From contig JAIRWZ010000092.1 in assembly GCA_031268615.1 (NCBI GenBank), positions 1-5,213 on the forward strand: 5,213 nucleotides of DNA. Reading direction: 5' to 3'. Source of the stretch: Actinomycetes bacterium. Its GTDB lineage: Bacteria > Actinomycetota > Coriobacteriia > WRKU01 > WQUG01. The position numbers were made by a program, and so were the translations under genes. A model generated the notes under the pieces. The model saw only the letters and a list, made by a program, of their open reading frames with translations. It did no database searches and had not been told where the DNA came from. Numbering within the stretch: position 1 is the stretch's first letter; every line of letters begins with the position of its first letter. Below are positions 1-5,197 of this stretch, one piece after another.

Positions 1-39
1 GACTATGCCGCCGTGCTGGACGGAATAGATACCTACTAG
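1..39 (+). CDS. possible 3' end of a convergent gene (partial)
   Basis: Reading frame 1 is open from the window edge and ends DYAAVLDGIDTY then TAG at 37-39. The other two plus frames carry no better alternative. If real, this gene converges on the PTS operon, its stop lying 21 bp from the IIA stop. Twelve codons are too few to identify a family, and chance openness is quite possible. No terminator hairpin is visible between the two stops. Confidence 0.3.
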   Translation, partial: DYAAVLDGIDTY

Positions 40-57
40 CCAGTACCTACTAGCCAG
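30..57. repeat. 14-bp perfect tandem duplication (2 copies)
   Basis: TACCTACTAGCCAG occurs at 30-43 and again, identical and directly adjacent, at 44-57. The first copy contains the TAG that would end the possible plus-strand gene. The second copy is shifted in frame and lies just outside the IIA stop codon. It looks like a recent slippage duplication between two gene ends. Confidence 0.85.
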
Positions 58-60
58 CCC

Positions 61-525
61 TTAGATACCGTCAGCCGGCGTCTCTGCTTTTGACGCGGTT
101 GCGCTGTCCGGAGCTGGCGCCTCAAAGGTATACAAGTATTTCGCGCTGGCCTGTATCAGGTTTTCCGCGGCAGCCGCGGCGTCCAGCTTTGACGCCTTCA
201 GCAGCGTGTCGATTAACGCTCCCAGATTAACGCCGACCACCAGCTGACAACGCTTAGGATAGCGCAGGACCCAGGGGGCCGCCACTTTATAGGGCGAGCC
301 CCCCAACAGGTCACAGATGAAGACCAGCTCGGCGTCCGCCGAACAGGTCTGGACGTACTCACTCAATACTTGTGCCAGCGTCTCATCGCTCATACCGTCT
401 ACAAAATCGATGGCATACAGGTTAGCGCGCGGCCCTCCAATAAACGTGGCAGCGCTGATCAGGCCTGAAGCAAAATGCCCGTGGCCAAGCACGATGAACT
501 GAGTCTGAGTCGTCGCATTCGGCAT
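61..525 (-). CDS. PTS system mannose/Aga-family EIIA component
   Basis: This 154-residue cytoplasmic IIA protein takes phosphate from HPr and passes it to IIB. The N-terminal strand leads into the active-site loop at residues 13-19, LGHGHFA. His15 is the expected phosphohistidine, corresponding to His10 of ManX; the nearby His17 is extra. Asp72 in DLLGGSP (72-78) matches the aspartate that pairs with the active histidine in this fold, and VGVNL (97-101) is the family's C-terminal motif. The sequence resembles AgaF (TGHGxFASG, DLLGGxP) more than ManX. The core ends near residue 135, and a roughly 20-residue Ala/Pro/Glu-rich tail follows, similar to a linker. ATG at 525-523 directly follows the IID stop (TAAATG), so translation is probably coupled; only a weak GGGG lies upstream, inside IID. 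Last gene of the operon. Family assignment is firm; substrate is inferred. Confidence 0.95.
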   Translation of the reverse strand: MPNATTQTQFIVLGHGHFASGLISAATFIGGPRANLYAIDFVDGMSDETLAQVLSEYVQTCSADAELVFICDLLGGSPYKVAAPWVLRYPKRCQLVVGVNLGALIDTLLKASKLDAAAAAENLIQASAKYLYTFEAPAPDSATASKAETPADGI

Positions 526-1374
526 TTACAGAACCCCGACCACCGACAAGATAACCGCCGCGACGATGATAAGGATAATCAACAGCGCTGGGTTTACTTT
601 TTTGCGCAACAGAGCCAGAATGCCAAAGGTAAAGGCCAGCGGCAAAATGTTGGGAATAATTTTGTCGAAGAACTCTGTTTGCAGCGCGATGGTATTCCCG
701 TCGCCGATGGGTACTTCCAGCGGCGTCGAGAGCGCGACGTAATTGGCAATCAGGCCGCCGAGTATCGTGACGCCCAGAATGGTCGCCGCCTGATTGACGC
801 GCCGGGCATTGGCGCTGATGAGCGCAAAGGCGCGCGTGCCGATGTCATAACCCCAGTGAGCCAGCGGGAACCGCAGGATAAAGGCCGCCAGAAACACCAG
901 GAAGTACAGAATCGGGCCCAGCACCGACCCGTTGTTGGCCAAAGATGCGCTGATACCGGCCATGATGGGCATGAGCGTGAACCAGAACAGGGCGTCGCCA
1001 ATGCCGGCCAGCGGGCCAAACAGCGAGACCTTGATGTTACGGACTGTTTCGACGCTTTCACCCTTTTCGTAGAGCGATACCATCAGCGCGGTCAAAAACG
1101 GCTGCGTCACGTTGTGCGTGTTGACAAATTCCATGTTGTCTTCCAACGCCGCGGCCAAAGCCTCTGGCTGGTCTTTGTAAATCTTGCGCAGGGCTGGCGC
1201 CATCGTAGCCGTAAAGCCGATGTTTTGCATACGCTCCATATTGAACGCAGCTTGGTTCAGCAGCGACAGCCACGCGATATTGCTCACGTCGTGTTTTGAG
1301 AGAATCGTTCTGGGGGCTGCGGGGCTTGCGGGAGCTGTGGGGGCAGACGTTGCCTCTGGTTTATATTCCGACAT
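526..1374 (-). CDS. PTS system mannose/Aga-family EIID membrane component
   Basis: IID forms the sugar-translocating membrane complex with IIC. The protein is 282 residues from the chosen ATG at 1374-1372, which has an ideal AAGGAGG 5 nt upstream. The frame stays open upstream to 1455, but that extension lies inside IIC and lacks such a site. Family signatures are NQAAFNMERMQNIGF (40-54), ALRKIYKD (61-68), NMEFVNTH (80-87), VSLFGPLAGIGDALFWFTLMP (about 116-136) and the C-terminal EFFDKIIPNILPLA (234-247). Most of the N-terminal half is cytoplasmic; hydrophobic segments lie around 128-145, 152-168, 196-214 and 243-282. It resembles AgaE/AgaD closely. An Ala/Pro-rich stretch of about 20 residues (7-24) precedes the conserved core and is longer than in the relatives I recall. 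It overlaps the end of IIC by 14 nt, so the two are likely translated together. Confidence 0.95.
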   Translation of the reverse strand: MSEYKPEATSAPTAPASPAAPRTILSKHDVSNIAWLSLLNQAAFNMERMQNIGFTATMAPALRKIYKDQPEALAAALEDNMEFVNTHNVTQPFLTALMVSLYEKGESVETVRNIKVSLFGPLAGIGDALFWFTLMPIMAGISASLANNGSVLGPILYFLVFLAAFILRFPLAHWGYDIGTRAFALISANARRVNQAATILGVTILGGLIANYVALSTPLEVPIGDGNTIALQTEFFDKIIPNILPLAFTFGILALLRKKVNPALLIILIIVAAVILSVVGVL

Positions 1375-2164
1375 CACTGCCTCCTTCCGGACCGTCAATC
1401 GGGATGGCGCCATCGACGCGACCACCCGGCCCTTTCGCGCTTTGGTAGAAAGCAATCAGGGCACAAGCGACGCCCAGAATGCCCACGGGCAGAATGTTGT
1501 CAAAGGGAATGAACGTCGCGAAGAGAAATCCCAGGAACAGATACGGCACGAAACTGCCTTTCAGCATAACTTTCAGCAGCATGGCAAAACCAACGGCCGG
1601 TATCAAACCGCCGGCAACGTCCAGTCCATGCGTCAACCATTCCGGCAGAGACTCGACCAGAATGCGAATGCCGTTTTGCGCCACATAGGTGGACAGGAAA
1701 ATGATAACGGCATAGACCAACGCATGCAGGATAATGCTCACGGTACACAGATTCAGAATGCCTTTGACGTTTCCTTCTTTTGCATAGCGCTCGGCTCTGG
1801 GATTGACGAAAGCCAACGCGGTGTTATACAGCAAAGACGCGTACTGCGCCAAAATAGCAAACGGAATCGACATTGCGAATGTCGCGGTAACAGGCTGGCC
1901 AGTCGTGCGAGCCAGCACCACCGTCATAACGCCGGCCAGAACCGGGTCGGGCGGAACCGTACCACCCACCGCCGTAATGCCGGCGAAGGCCAACTCGGCC
2001 AAGGCGCCACCCAGCAGACCGGTTTGGATATCTCCCAAAGCCAGGCCAACCAGCGGGGCCACGATAATCGGGCGAAAGAGGAAAAATCCCTCCAGCTGCA
2101 AGTCAATGGCGCAAATCGTCGCCAATAAAGTCACAACCAAGCCCTGTACTAAAGTAATAGGCAC
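1361..2164 (-). CDS. PTS system mannose/Aga-family EIIC membrane component
   Basis: IIC is the main sugar-binding and channel subunit of the mannose-family permease. The protein is 267 residues and mostly hydrophobic, with helical segments spread from residue 5 to about 240. Recognisable motifs are LQLEGFFLFRPIIVAPLVGLALGD in the N-terminal quarter (about 22-45), GGALAELAFAG (52-62, with the family's conserved Glu57), GGTVPPDP (67-74), LPEWLTHGLDVAGGLIPAVGFAM (173-195) and the LLKVMLKGSFVPYL run. These match AgaW/AgaC better than ManY. The start is GTG at 2164-2162, preceded by AAAAGGAGGT about 4 nt upstream, among the best ribosome sites here. The C-terminal 25 residues are hydrophilic and glycine-rich, ending SDVGI. 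It lies after a 139-bp repeat-bearing gap from IIB and overlaps IID by 14 nt. Confidence 0.95.
   Translation of the reverse strand: MPITLVQGLVVTLLATICAIDLQLEGFFLFRPIIVAPLVGLALGDIQTGLLGGALAELAFAGITAVGGTVPPDPVLAGVMTVVLARTTGQPVTATFAMSIPFAILAQYASLLYNTALAFVNPRAERYAKEGNVKGILNLCTVSIILHALVYAVIIFLSTYVAQNGIRILVESLPEWLTHGLDVAGGLIPAVGFAMLLKVMLKGSFVPYLFLGFLFATFIPFDNILPVGILGVACALIAFYQSAKGPGGRVDGAIPIDGPEGGSDVGI
1375..1390 (-). promoter_or_regulatory. Shine-Dalgarno deciding the IID start
   Basis: On the minus strand AAGGAGG ends 5 nt before ATG 1374-1372. It lies inside the last codons of IIC. It fixes the IID start and rejects the 27-codon upstream extension. Confidence 0.85.
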
Positions 2165-2180
2165 AACTACCTCCTTTTCA
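2165..2180 (-). promoter_or_regulatory. Shine-Dalgarno for the GTG start of IIC
   Basis: AAAAGGAGGT on the minus strand ends about 4 nt before GTG 2164-2162. The near-perfect match supports the non-ATG start, since no in-frame ATG competes nearby. Confidence 0.85.
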
Positions 2181-2183
2181 ACA

Positions 2184-2249
2184 GGTCAGATGGTGGTCAT
2201 ACAATGGCCATACAGCGACCATACAGCGGCTATGCCATGGTCACGCATT
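2184..2249. repeat. degenerate 11-bp tandem repeat, about 6 units
   Basis: Six consecutive 11-bp units can be read: GGTCAGATGGT, GGTCATACAAT, GGCCATACAGC, GACCATACAGC, GGCTATGCCAT and GGTCACGCATT. Units 2-4 are close copies (consensus GRYCATACARY); units 1, 5 and 6 are decayed. The array lies in the IIB-IIC gap, in what would be the untranslated RNA just before the IIC ribosome site. The period is near one DNA turn, so a protein binding on one face is conceivable, but slippage duplication explains it equally well. Confidence 0.65.
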
Positions 2250-2250
2250 A

Positions 2251-2265
2251 TGACGGCTCCCGTCA
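2251..2265 (-). other. small GC-rich inverted repeat in the IIB-IIC gap
   Basis: TGACGG (2251-2256) and CCGTCA (2260-2265) are perfectly complementary around a 3-nt spacer. The minus-strand RNA could form a 6-bp hairpin between the two tandem repeats. No U-tract follows, so it is not a convincing intrinsic terminator. It could be an RNA-processing or stability element, or chance. Confidence 0.4.
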
Positions 2266-2272
2266 CCGCGCG

Positions 2273-2294
2273 GCCACACCAACGCCACACCAAC
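2273..2294. repeat. 11-bp perfect tandem duplication (2 copies)
   Basis: GCCACACCAAC is repeated without change at 2273-2283 and 2284-2294, just downstream of the IIB stop codon. It has the same unit length as the neighbouring degenerate array but an unrelated sequence. Confidence 0.85.
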
Positions 2295-2303
2295 ATATTC
2301 AGG

Positions 2304-2765
2304 TCAGTACGCATCTACTTTCTGTTCCGGCGTGTCCTGAATATAAATCTTGCGAACCCTCGTCTTAATGAAATCCAGGTCATCCCTGTCCTGCGCGGTG
2401 ACATATACCTTCCCGGCAATATGCTCGCGCCCAGGGCCGGGGTGCATGTTTCCAATGTTGACCGTATCCAACTGCACACCTCCTTCCAGGATACGGCGTA
2501 CCGTGCGAGGGGTTTTACACATCAACAGAATCTTCTGGCTCGGCGCGGCGCGGTCGATGACATCGATGGTTTGCTGCACCGTAAAAAAGCGGCTATCCAG
2601 CGACAGGGCATCGGCGGCGATTTTCATGACCTGCCGCTCCATGTCGCTGGCCGCGACCTCGTCGTCGGCCACTACAATCAAGTTCGCGCCGACCGCTCCG
2701 GCCCAAATCCCGACGACCTGCCCGTGAATCAGGCGATTATCAATCCGTGTCAGTCGTATGGGCAT
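2304..2765 (-). CDS. PTS system mannose/Aga-family EIIB component
   Basis: IIB is a cytoplasmic protein of 153 residues that receives phosphate from IIA and delivers it to the sugar in IIC-IID. The signature RIDNRLIHGQVV lies at 7-18, with His14 as the phosphorylated residue. GANLIVVADDEVA (26-38), QKILLMCKTP (77-86) and VNIGNMH (102-108) follow in the usual order for the family. The VNIGNMH and KTP stretches resemble AgaV/AgaB, supporting an N-acetylgalactosamine-type system over mannose proper. ATG at 2765-2763 has AGGAGGTA 5 nt upstream (2771-2778), and the length matches the family. IIB stands apart from its neighbours: 210 bp after EI and 139 bp before IIC, both gaps filled with repeats. 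Function is firm; substrate is inferred. Confidence 0.95.
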   Translation of the reverse strand: MPIRLTRIDNRLIHGQVVGIWAGAVGANLIVVADDEVAASDMERQVMKIAADALSLDSRFFTVQQTIDVIDRAAPSQKILLMCKTPRTVRRILEGGVQLDTVNIGNMHPGPGREHIAGKVYVTAQDRDDLDFIKTRVRKIYIQDTPEQKVDAY

Positions 2766-2770
2766 TTCGC

Positions 2771-2778
2771 TACCTCCT
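2771..2778 (-). promoter_or_regulatory. Shine-Dalgarno for IIB
   Basis: AGGAGGTA on the minus strand sits 5 nt before ATG 2765-2763, supporting that start and independent initiation of IIB after the repeat-filled gap. Confidence 0.85.
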
Positions 2779-2807
2779 GTAACCTTTCATACGTGAGTAC
2801 TGATCCT

Positions 2808-2832
2808 GTCCCCGGCTTTGACCGGGGGTCCA
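2808..2832. repeat. palindromic repeat copy, CCCCGG/CCGGGG
   Basis: CCCCGG (2810-2815) and CCGGGG (2822-2827) form a perfect inverted repeat around CTTTGA, flanked by GTC and GTCCA. This layout (GTC, stem, loop, stem, TCCA) matches the two palindromes to its right, so it reads as a diverged member of the same interspersed family. Confidence 0.6.
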
Positions 2833-2841
2833 TCCCCGCCC

Positions 2842-2862
2842 GTCATTCCCGTAGGAGTGACC
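2842..2862. repeat. truncated copy of the GTCATTCCCG repeat
   Basis: GTCATTCCCG (2842-2851) is identical to the start of the intact copy at 2877, but the second stem arm is missing. It appears to be a broken remnant of the same element. Confidence 0.5.
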
Positions 2863-2876
2863 TTCCATCTTCGCCT

Positions 2877-2955
2877 GTCATTCCCGCAAAAGCGGGAATC
2901 CAGTCTGTCGGCCTATCCTTCAGGACTGGATTCTCGGGTCAAGCCCGAGAATGAC
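2877..2955. repeat. paired inverted REP/BIME- or dRS3-like palindromes
   Basis: Two hairpin modules face each other. Module one has ATTCCCGC (2880-2887) and GCGGGAAT (2892-2899) around AAAA. Module two has ATTCTCGGG (2930-2938) and CCCGAGAAT (2944-2952) around TCAAG. The flanks also mirror: GTCATTC opens and GAATGAC closes the unit, and CCAGTC (2900-2905) faces GACTGG (2924-2929). The full 79 bp is therefore an imperfect inverted repeat with two sub-hairpins. Read through on the plus strand it gives the peptide VIPAKAGIQ, a well-known mark of such interspersed repeats wrongly called as protein. It sits between ptsI and IIB, where RNA hairpins could protect the ptsHI transcript or reduce read-through. 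No U-tract follows either stem. Confidence 0.8.
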
Positions 2956-2975
2956 GCGTATACCCCAAGCCTACC

Positions 2976-4718
2976 TCAAAAATACCAGTCAGCATACATG
3001 CCCCTTGCAGCGCTTTCCAACAGGCTGCGCACCGCGTCGGCAGTAGCGCAGGTCATCACCTGACGAGCCAGTTTTGCGCAAAGCTCCGTATCCAAAAGCG
3101 ACAGCAGGCGTTTGGTGCGCAGTACGAACGGCGTCGAAACCGAATACACCCGCAGTCCCAGACCTAACAGCAACGGTAAGGCCAGAGGGTCGGAGGCCAT
3201 CTCTCCGCACATCTCGACGTCAGCAGACCGTCCACTATCACGCCCCGCCCGAATGACGCCTTCGATAAGGCGCAGCACCGCCGGGTCAAAGTGCGAATAC
3301 AGCGCTGCGACAGTGGCATTGCCCCGGTCAACCGCCAGCGTATATTGGGTCAAATCGTTGGTACCAATAGAAACAAAATCGCACAGCTCCAGAAATTCTG
3401 CGACGCGTACGGCGGCCGCTGGCGTTTCAATCATGGCACCAACGCACAGCTTCGTGTCATAGGCTATGTCCTCATCATCTAAACTGGCGCGAGCGCGAGC
3501 CAGCGCTTCATTGGCCGCGGTGACTTCAGCGGGACTGGTAACCATCGGATACATCAGCCGCAGTCTGCCACTCGCTTGTCCACTGGCGGCAAGAAAGGCG
3601 CGCAGAGAGGTCTGAAAGATATCATCGAAGGCCAGAGAGTGACGAATGCCCCGCCTACCCAAAAAGGGGTTGTCCTCACGAGCAATGTTCAGGTAGGAAA
3701 CGTCTTTGTCCCCTCCGACATCAAGCGTACGCGCAATGACCCGTCCCCGGGGGAAAGATTGCAGTATACGGGTGGTAACGCCTTTCAGATACGCTTCGGT
3801 CGGAGCCGAGCCGCGATTCAGATAGAGAAACTCGGTGCGAAAAAGTCCGATTCCTTCAGGACAAATGCGTGCAACCTCATCAACTTCCGTGAGGTCACCA
3901 GCATTGGCCAATACCGTCAGTTCAACGCCGTCGGCGCTGCGAATGGGTACACCGATGAATTTCTGCAAGGCAACACTGCGCCGCGCTTTTTGTTCTTTGC
4001 GCTGCAATGCCAGCGCGCGCGCCTCGTCGTCCAATTCTGTTTCCACCGTACCCGCAGCAGCGTCAATCAGAACTTCCTCGCCTTCTTTGAGCAGTTCGGC
4101 GGCATCTGCCACAGCGAATACCGCAGGAATGTCGCGCAAGGCCGCCAGTATAGCCGCGTGCGAAGTGCGCCCTCCGCGCCGGGTAACGATACCGACAAGC
4201 TGTGAGAGGTTGCGACTAAGCATAAGAGAGGGCGGCAGCTCATCGACGACAATGACCGTCGGGCCGGACAGCGCCGAGAGGTCAGGCTCTTCCAGACCCA
4301 GGACACGAGCGCTCAGTCTGCGAGCCAGGTCGTCCAGGTCAGACGCGCGTTCTGCCAGATAGGGGTTGTCTAACGCGGCCAGCTCATCGCGCTTGCTTCC
4401 GATAACGCGTGTCAGCGCGCTGGCTGCGTTGATATGCTCATCAGCGATGGACGTACTCACTTCGCGTCGGAGAGCCGCGGAAGAGAGGAACATGACGTAG
4501 AATTTGCACAGTTCAGCGACGTCGTCTTTGTCGGACTGTTCCCCCTGTTTGCGGTAGTCGCCGATGAGGGCGTCGAAGGCACGCGCGGCGCTCTCTTGTT
4601 CTTGTGCGATGTCAGAGGCGGGGTCGATGGCGGGGTCGGGGTCTGCCGTGAGAAAGTTCAGGTGATGAACCGTCCCCAGACCCAGGCCGTATCCGATGCC
4701 GACTCCGCGATACAGCAA
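2976..4718 (-). CDS. ptsI: phosphoenolpyruvate-protein phosphotransferase (PTS enzyme I)
   Basis: EI autophosphorylates from PEP and phosphorylates HPr, in the cytoplasm as a dimer. It is 580 residues, close to the 570-575 usual for the family. The N-terminal half holds the HPr-binding helical region and the swivelling phosphohistidine domain, with GGRTSHAAILA (182-192) and catalytic His187. The C-terminal PEP-binding barrel shows GIGLFRTEFLY (289-299, Arg294), ARTLDVGGDK (329-338, Arg330), GAMIETP (427-433, Glu431), SIGTNDLTQYTLAVDRGN (450-467, with Asn454, metal ligand Asp455, Arg465) and EMCGE (502-506) with acid catalyst Cys504. All key residues are present. The N-terminus (GVGIGYGLGLG) departs from the usual GIxASxGIAIG. 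The start codon is TTG at 4718-4716, two bases after the HPr stop, with GAGG 7 nt upstream; no ATG lies nearby. Likely coupled to ptsH. Confidence 0.97.
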   Translation of the reverse strand: MLYRGVGIGYGLGLGTVHHLNFLTADPDPAIDPASDIAQEQESAARAFDALIGDYRKQGEQSDKDDVAELCKFYVMFLSSAALRREVSTSIADEHINAASALTRVIGSKRDELAALDNPYLAERASDLDDLARRLSARVLGLEEPDLSALSGPTVIVVDELPPSLMLSRNLSQLVGIVTRRGGRTSHAAILAALRDIPAVFAVADAAELLKEGEEVLIDAAAGTVETELDDEARALALQRKEQKARRSVALQKFIGVPIRSADGVELTVLANAGDLTEVDEVARICPEGIGLFRTEFLYLNRGSAPTEAYLKGVTTRILQSFPRGRVIARTLDVGGDKDVSYLNIAREDNPFLGRRGIRHSLAFDDIFQTSLRAFLAASGQASGRLRLMYPMVTSPAEVTAANEALARARASLDDEDIAYDTKLCVGAMIETPAAAVRVAEFLELCDFVSIGTNDLTQYTLAVDRGNATVAALYSHFDPAVLRLIEGVIRAGRDSGRSADVEMCGEMASDPLALPLLLGLGLRVYSVSTPFVLRTKRLLSLLDTELCAKLARQVMTCATADAVRSLLESAARGMYADWYF

Positions 4719-4720
4719 CC

Positions 4721-4981
4721 TTAGGCCTCGGTGGTTTCGATGTAGTGAGCCACGGCGTCCAGAGCTGCGGTTTCATCAGGGCCTGTTGCGGTAATGGTGA
4801 CTTCGTCGCCACATTCCATGCCGCCCATGAGGATTTCCAAAACTTCTTTTGCGTTCACTTCGCGGTCCGCCTTGGTCAGCGTGATATCAGAGTCAAAGCT
4901 CAACGCCAATTCAGCAAGCCCTGTTCCGGGACGGGCATGCAGACCGCAGGCGCTGCGTATGAGAGCGGTACGCGATGGCAC
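4721..4981 (-). CDS. ptsH: phosphocarrier protein HPr
   Basis: HPr carries phosphate from EI to IIA. With the GTG start at 4981-4979 it is 86 residues, the normal HPr length, and the active histidine of GLHARP (13-18) falls at position 15, as in the classical proteins. AAAGGGGAG lies 4 nt upstream of this GTG. The open frame runs back to an ATG at 5083, but that would add 34 unrelated residues. The segment VNAKEVLEILMGGM (42-55) aligns without gaps to the Firmicutes VNLKSIMGVM region. Position 46, the serine targeted by HPr kinase, is Glu here. Gly19 replaces the usual Ala after GLHARP. It heads the operon and is followed after 2 nt by ptsI. No HPr kinase gene is in the window. Confidence 0.95.
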   Translation of the reverse strand: MPSRTALIRSACGLHARPGTGLAELALSFDSDITLTKADREVNAKEVLEILMGGMECGDEVTITATGPDETAALDAVAHYIETTEA

Positions 4982-4994
4982 AAGTCTCCCCTTT
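4982..4994 (-). promoter_or_regulatory. Shine-Dalgarno deciding the HPr start
   Basis: AAAGGGGAG (4994-4986 on the minus strand) precedes GTG 4981-4979 by 4 nt. The spacing supports this GTG and excludes the ATG 102 bases upstream. Confidence 0.75.
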
Positions 4995-5005
4995 CTGTTG
5001 TGCGC

Positions 5006-5030
5006 TGCCGCGCGTTGGTGCGCATTGGCA
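5006..5030 (-). promoter_or_regulatory. leader stem-loop upstream of ptsH
   Basis: In the minus-strand RNA TGCC and GCGC (separated by an AAT bulge) pair with GCGC and GGCA around a 6-nt loop, an 8-bp GC-rich stem ending about 24 nt before the ptsH start. There is no U-tract, so it is not an intrinsic terminator. It could stabilise the 5' end or respond to a ligand, or be incidental; no known riboswitch or antiterminator motif is recognised. Confidence 0.35.
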
Positions 5031-5050
5031 GTAGTGCTTGAGACGAGATG

Positions 5051-5059
5051 AATATACCA
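5051..5059 (-). promoter_or_regulatory. candidate extended -10 promoter for the PTS operon
   Basis: The minus strand reads TGG then TATATT, an extended -10 (TGn plus a hexamer one mismatch from TATAAT). The -35 position 17 bp upstream (ACGCAC) is poor, which is acceptable for an extended -10 or activator-dependent promoter. The start of transcription would lie near 5044, giving a leader of about 60 nt to ptsH. Confidence 0.45.
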
Positions 5060-5127
5060 CAAAACGGGGGTGAGTGCGTCCATATCCGCGAATAAGGTTG
5101 CATACAGAATTTGGTTGAAACCTGAAT

Positions 5128-5156
5128 TTGATAAAAGTGAGGGTTCCTTTCACAAT
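5128..5156 (+). promoter_or_regulatory. candidate promoter for the divergent gene
   Basis: TTGATA (5128-5133) is one mismatch from TTGACA. CACAAT (5151-5156) matches four of six bases of TATAAT at 17-bp spacing. The same DNA read on the minus strand gives TTGTGA and TATCAA at 16-bp spacing, so the direction is ambiguous. It would place a plus-strand start near 5163. Confidence 0.3.
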
Positions 5157-5196
5157 TGAAGTTTAGTGACAAACAAGAGTAGAAAGGAAGCCCTCA
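5138..5196. repeat. long inverted repeat over the divergent intergenic region
   Basis: TGAGGGTTCCTTTC (5138-5151) is the reverse complement of GAAAGGAAGCCCTCA (5182-5196) except for one inserted G. The arms are separated by 30 bp. The right arm contains the probable Shine-Dalgarno of the plus-strand gene at 5198. The left arm overlaps a candidate promoter and itself sits in a 17-bp imperfect palindrome, GTGA at 5137-5140 and TCAC at 5150-5153. It could be a pair of operator half-sites or, if transcribed as a whole, a hairpin hiding the ribosome site. Confidence 0.6.
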
Positions 5197-5197
5197 A

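Noticed and set aside
1375..1455. 27-codon N-terminal extension of IID
   Set aside because: It lies fully inside the IIC coding region, has no IID similarity, and the ideal AAGGAGG site points to the ATG at 1374.
475..2128. Long plus-strand open frames opposite IID and IIC
   Set aside because: They are Gln/Arg/His-rich with no recognisable domain, as expected from antisense reading of hydrophobic membrane-protein genes.
2184..2294. CRISPR array in the IIB-IIC gap
   Set aside because: The units are 11 bp and directly adjacent with no spacers.
1803..2954. 383-codon open frame on the plus strand
   Set aside because: It runs antisense to IIC and IIB, both of which have clear family motifs, and its end reads through the palindromes giving VIPAKAGIQ, a known artefact.
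2877..2955. Palindromes as an intrinsic terminator of ptsHI
   Set aside because: The stems are strong, but no U-tract follows on the minus strand, and the same elements are typical interspersed repeats. A partial attenuating effect remains possible.
4721..5083. 120-residue version of HPr from the ATG at 5083
   Set aside because: The 34 extra residues have no HPr similarity, would lie across the candidate promoter and leader hairpin, and lack a good ribosome site; the GTG at 4981 has one and puts the histidine at 15.
5113..5122. GGTT-GA-AACC palindrome as an operator
   Set aside because: Only four base pairs per arm and the outward extension fails at once, so chance is likely.
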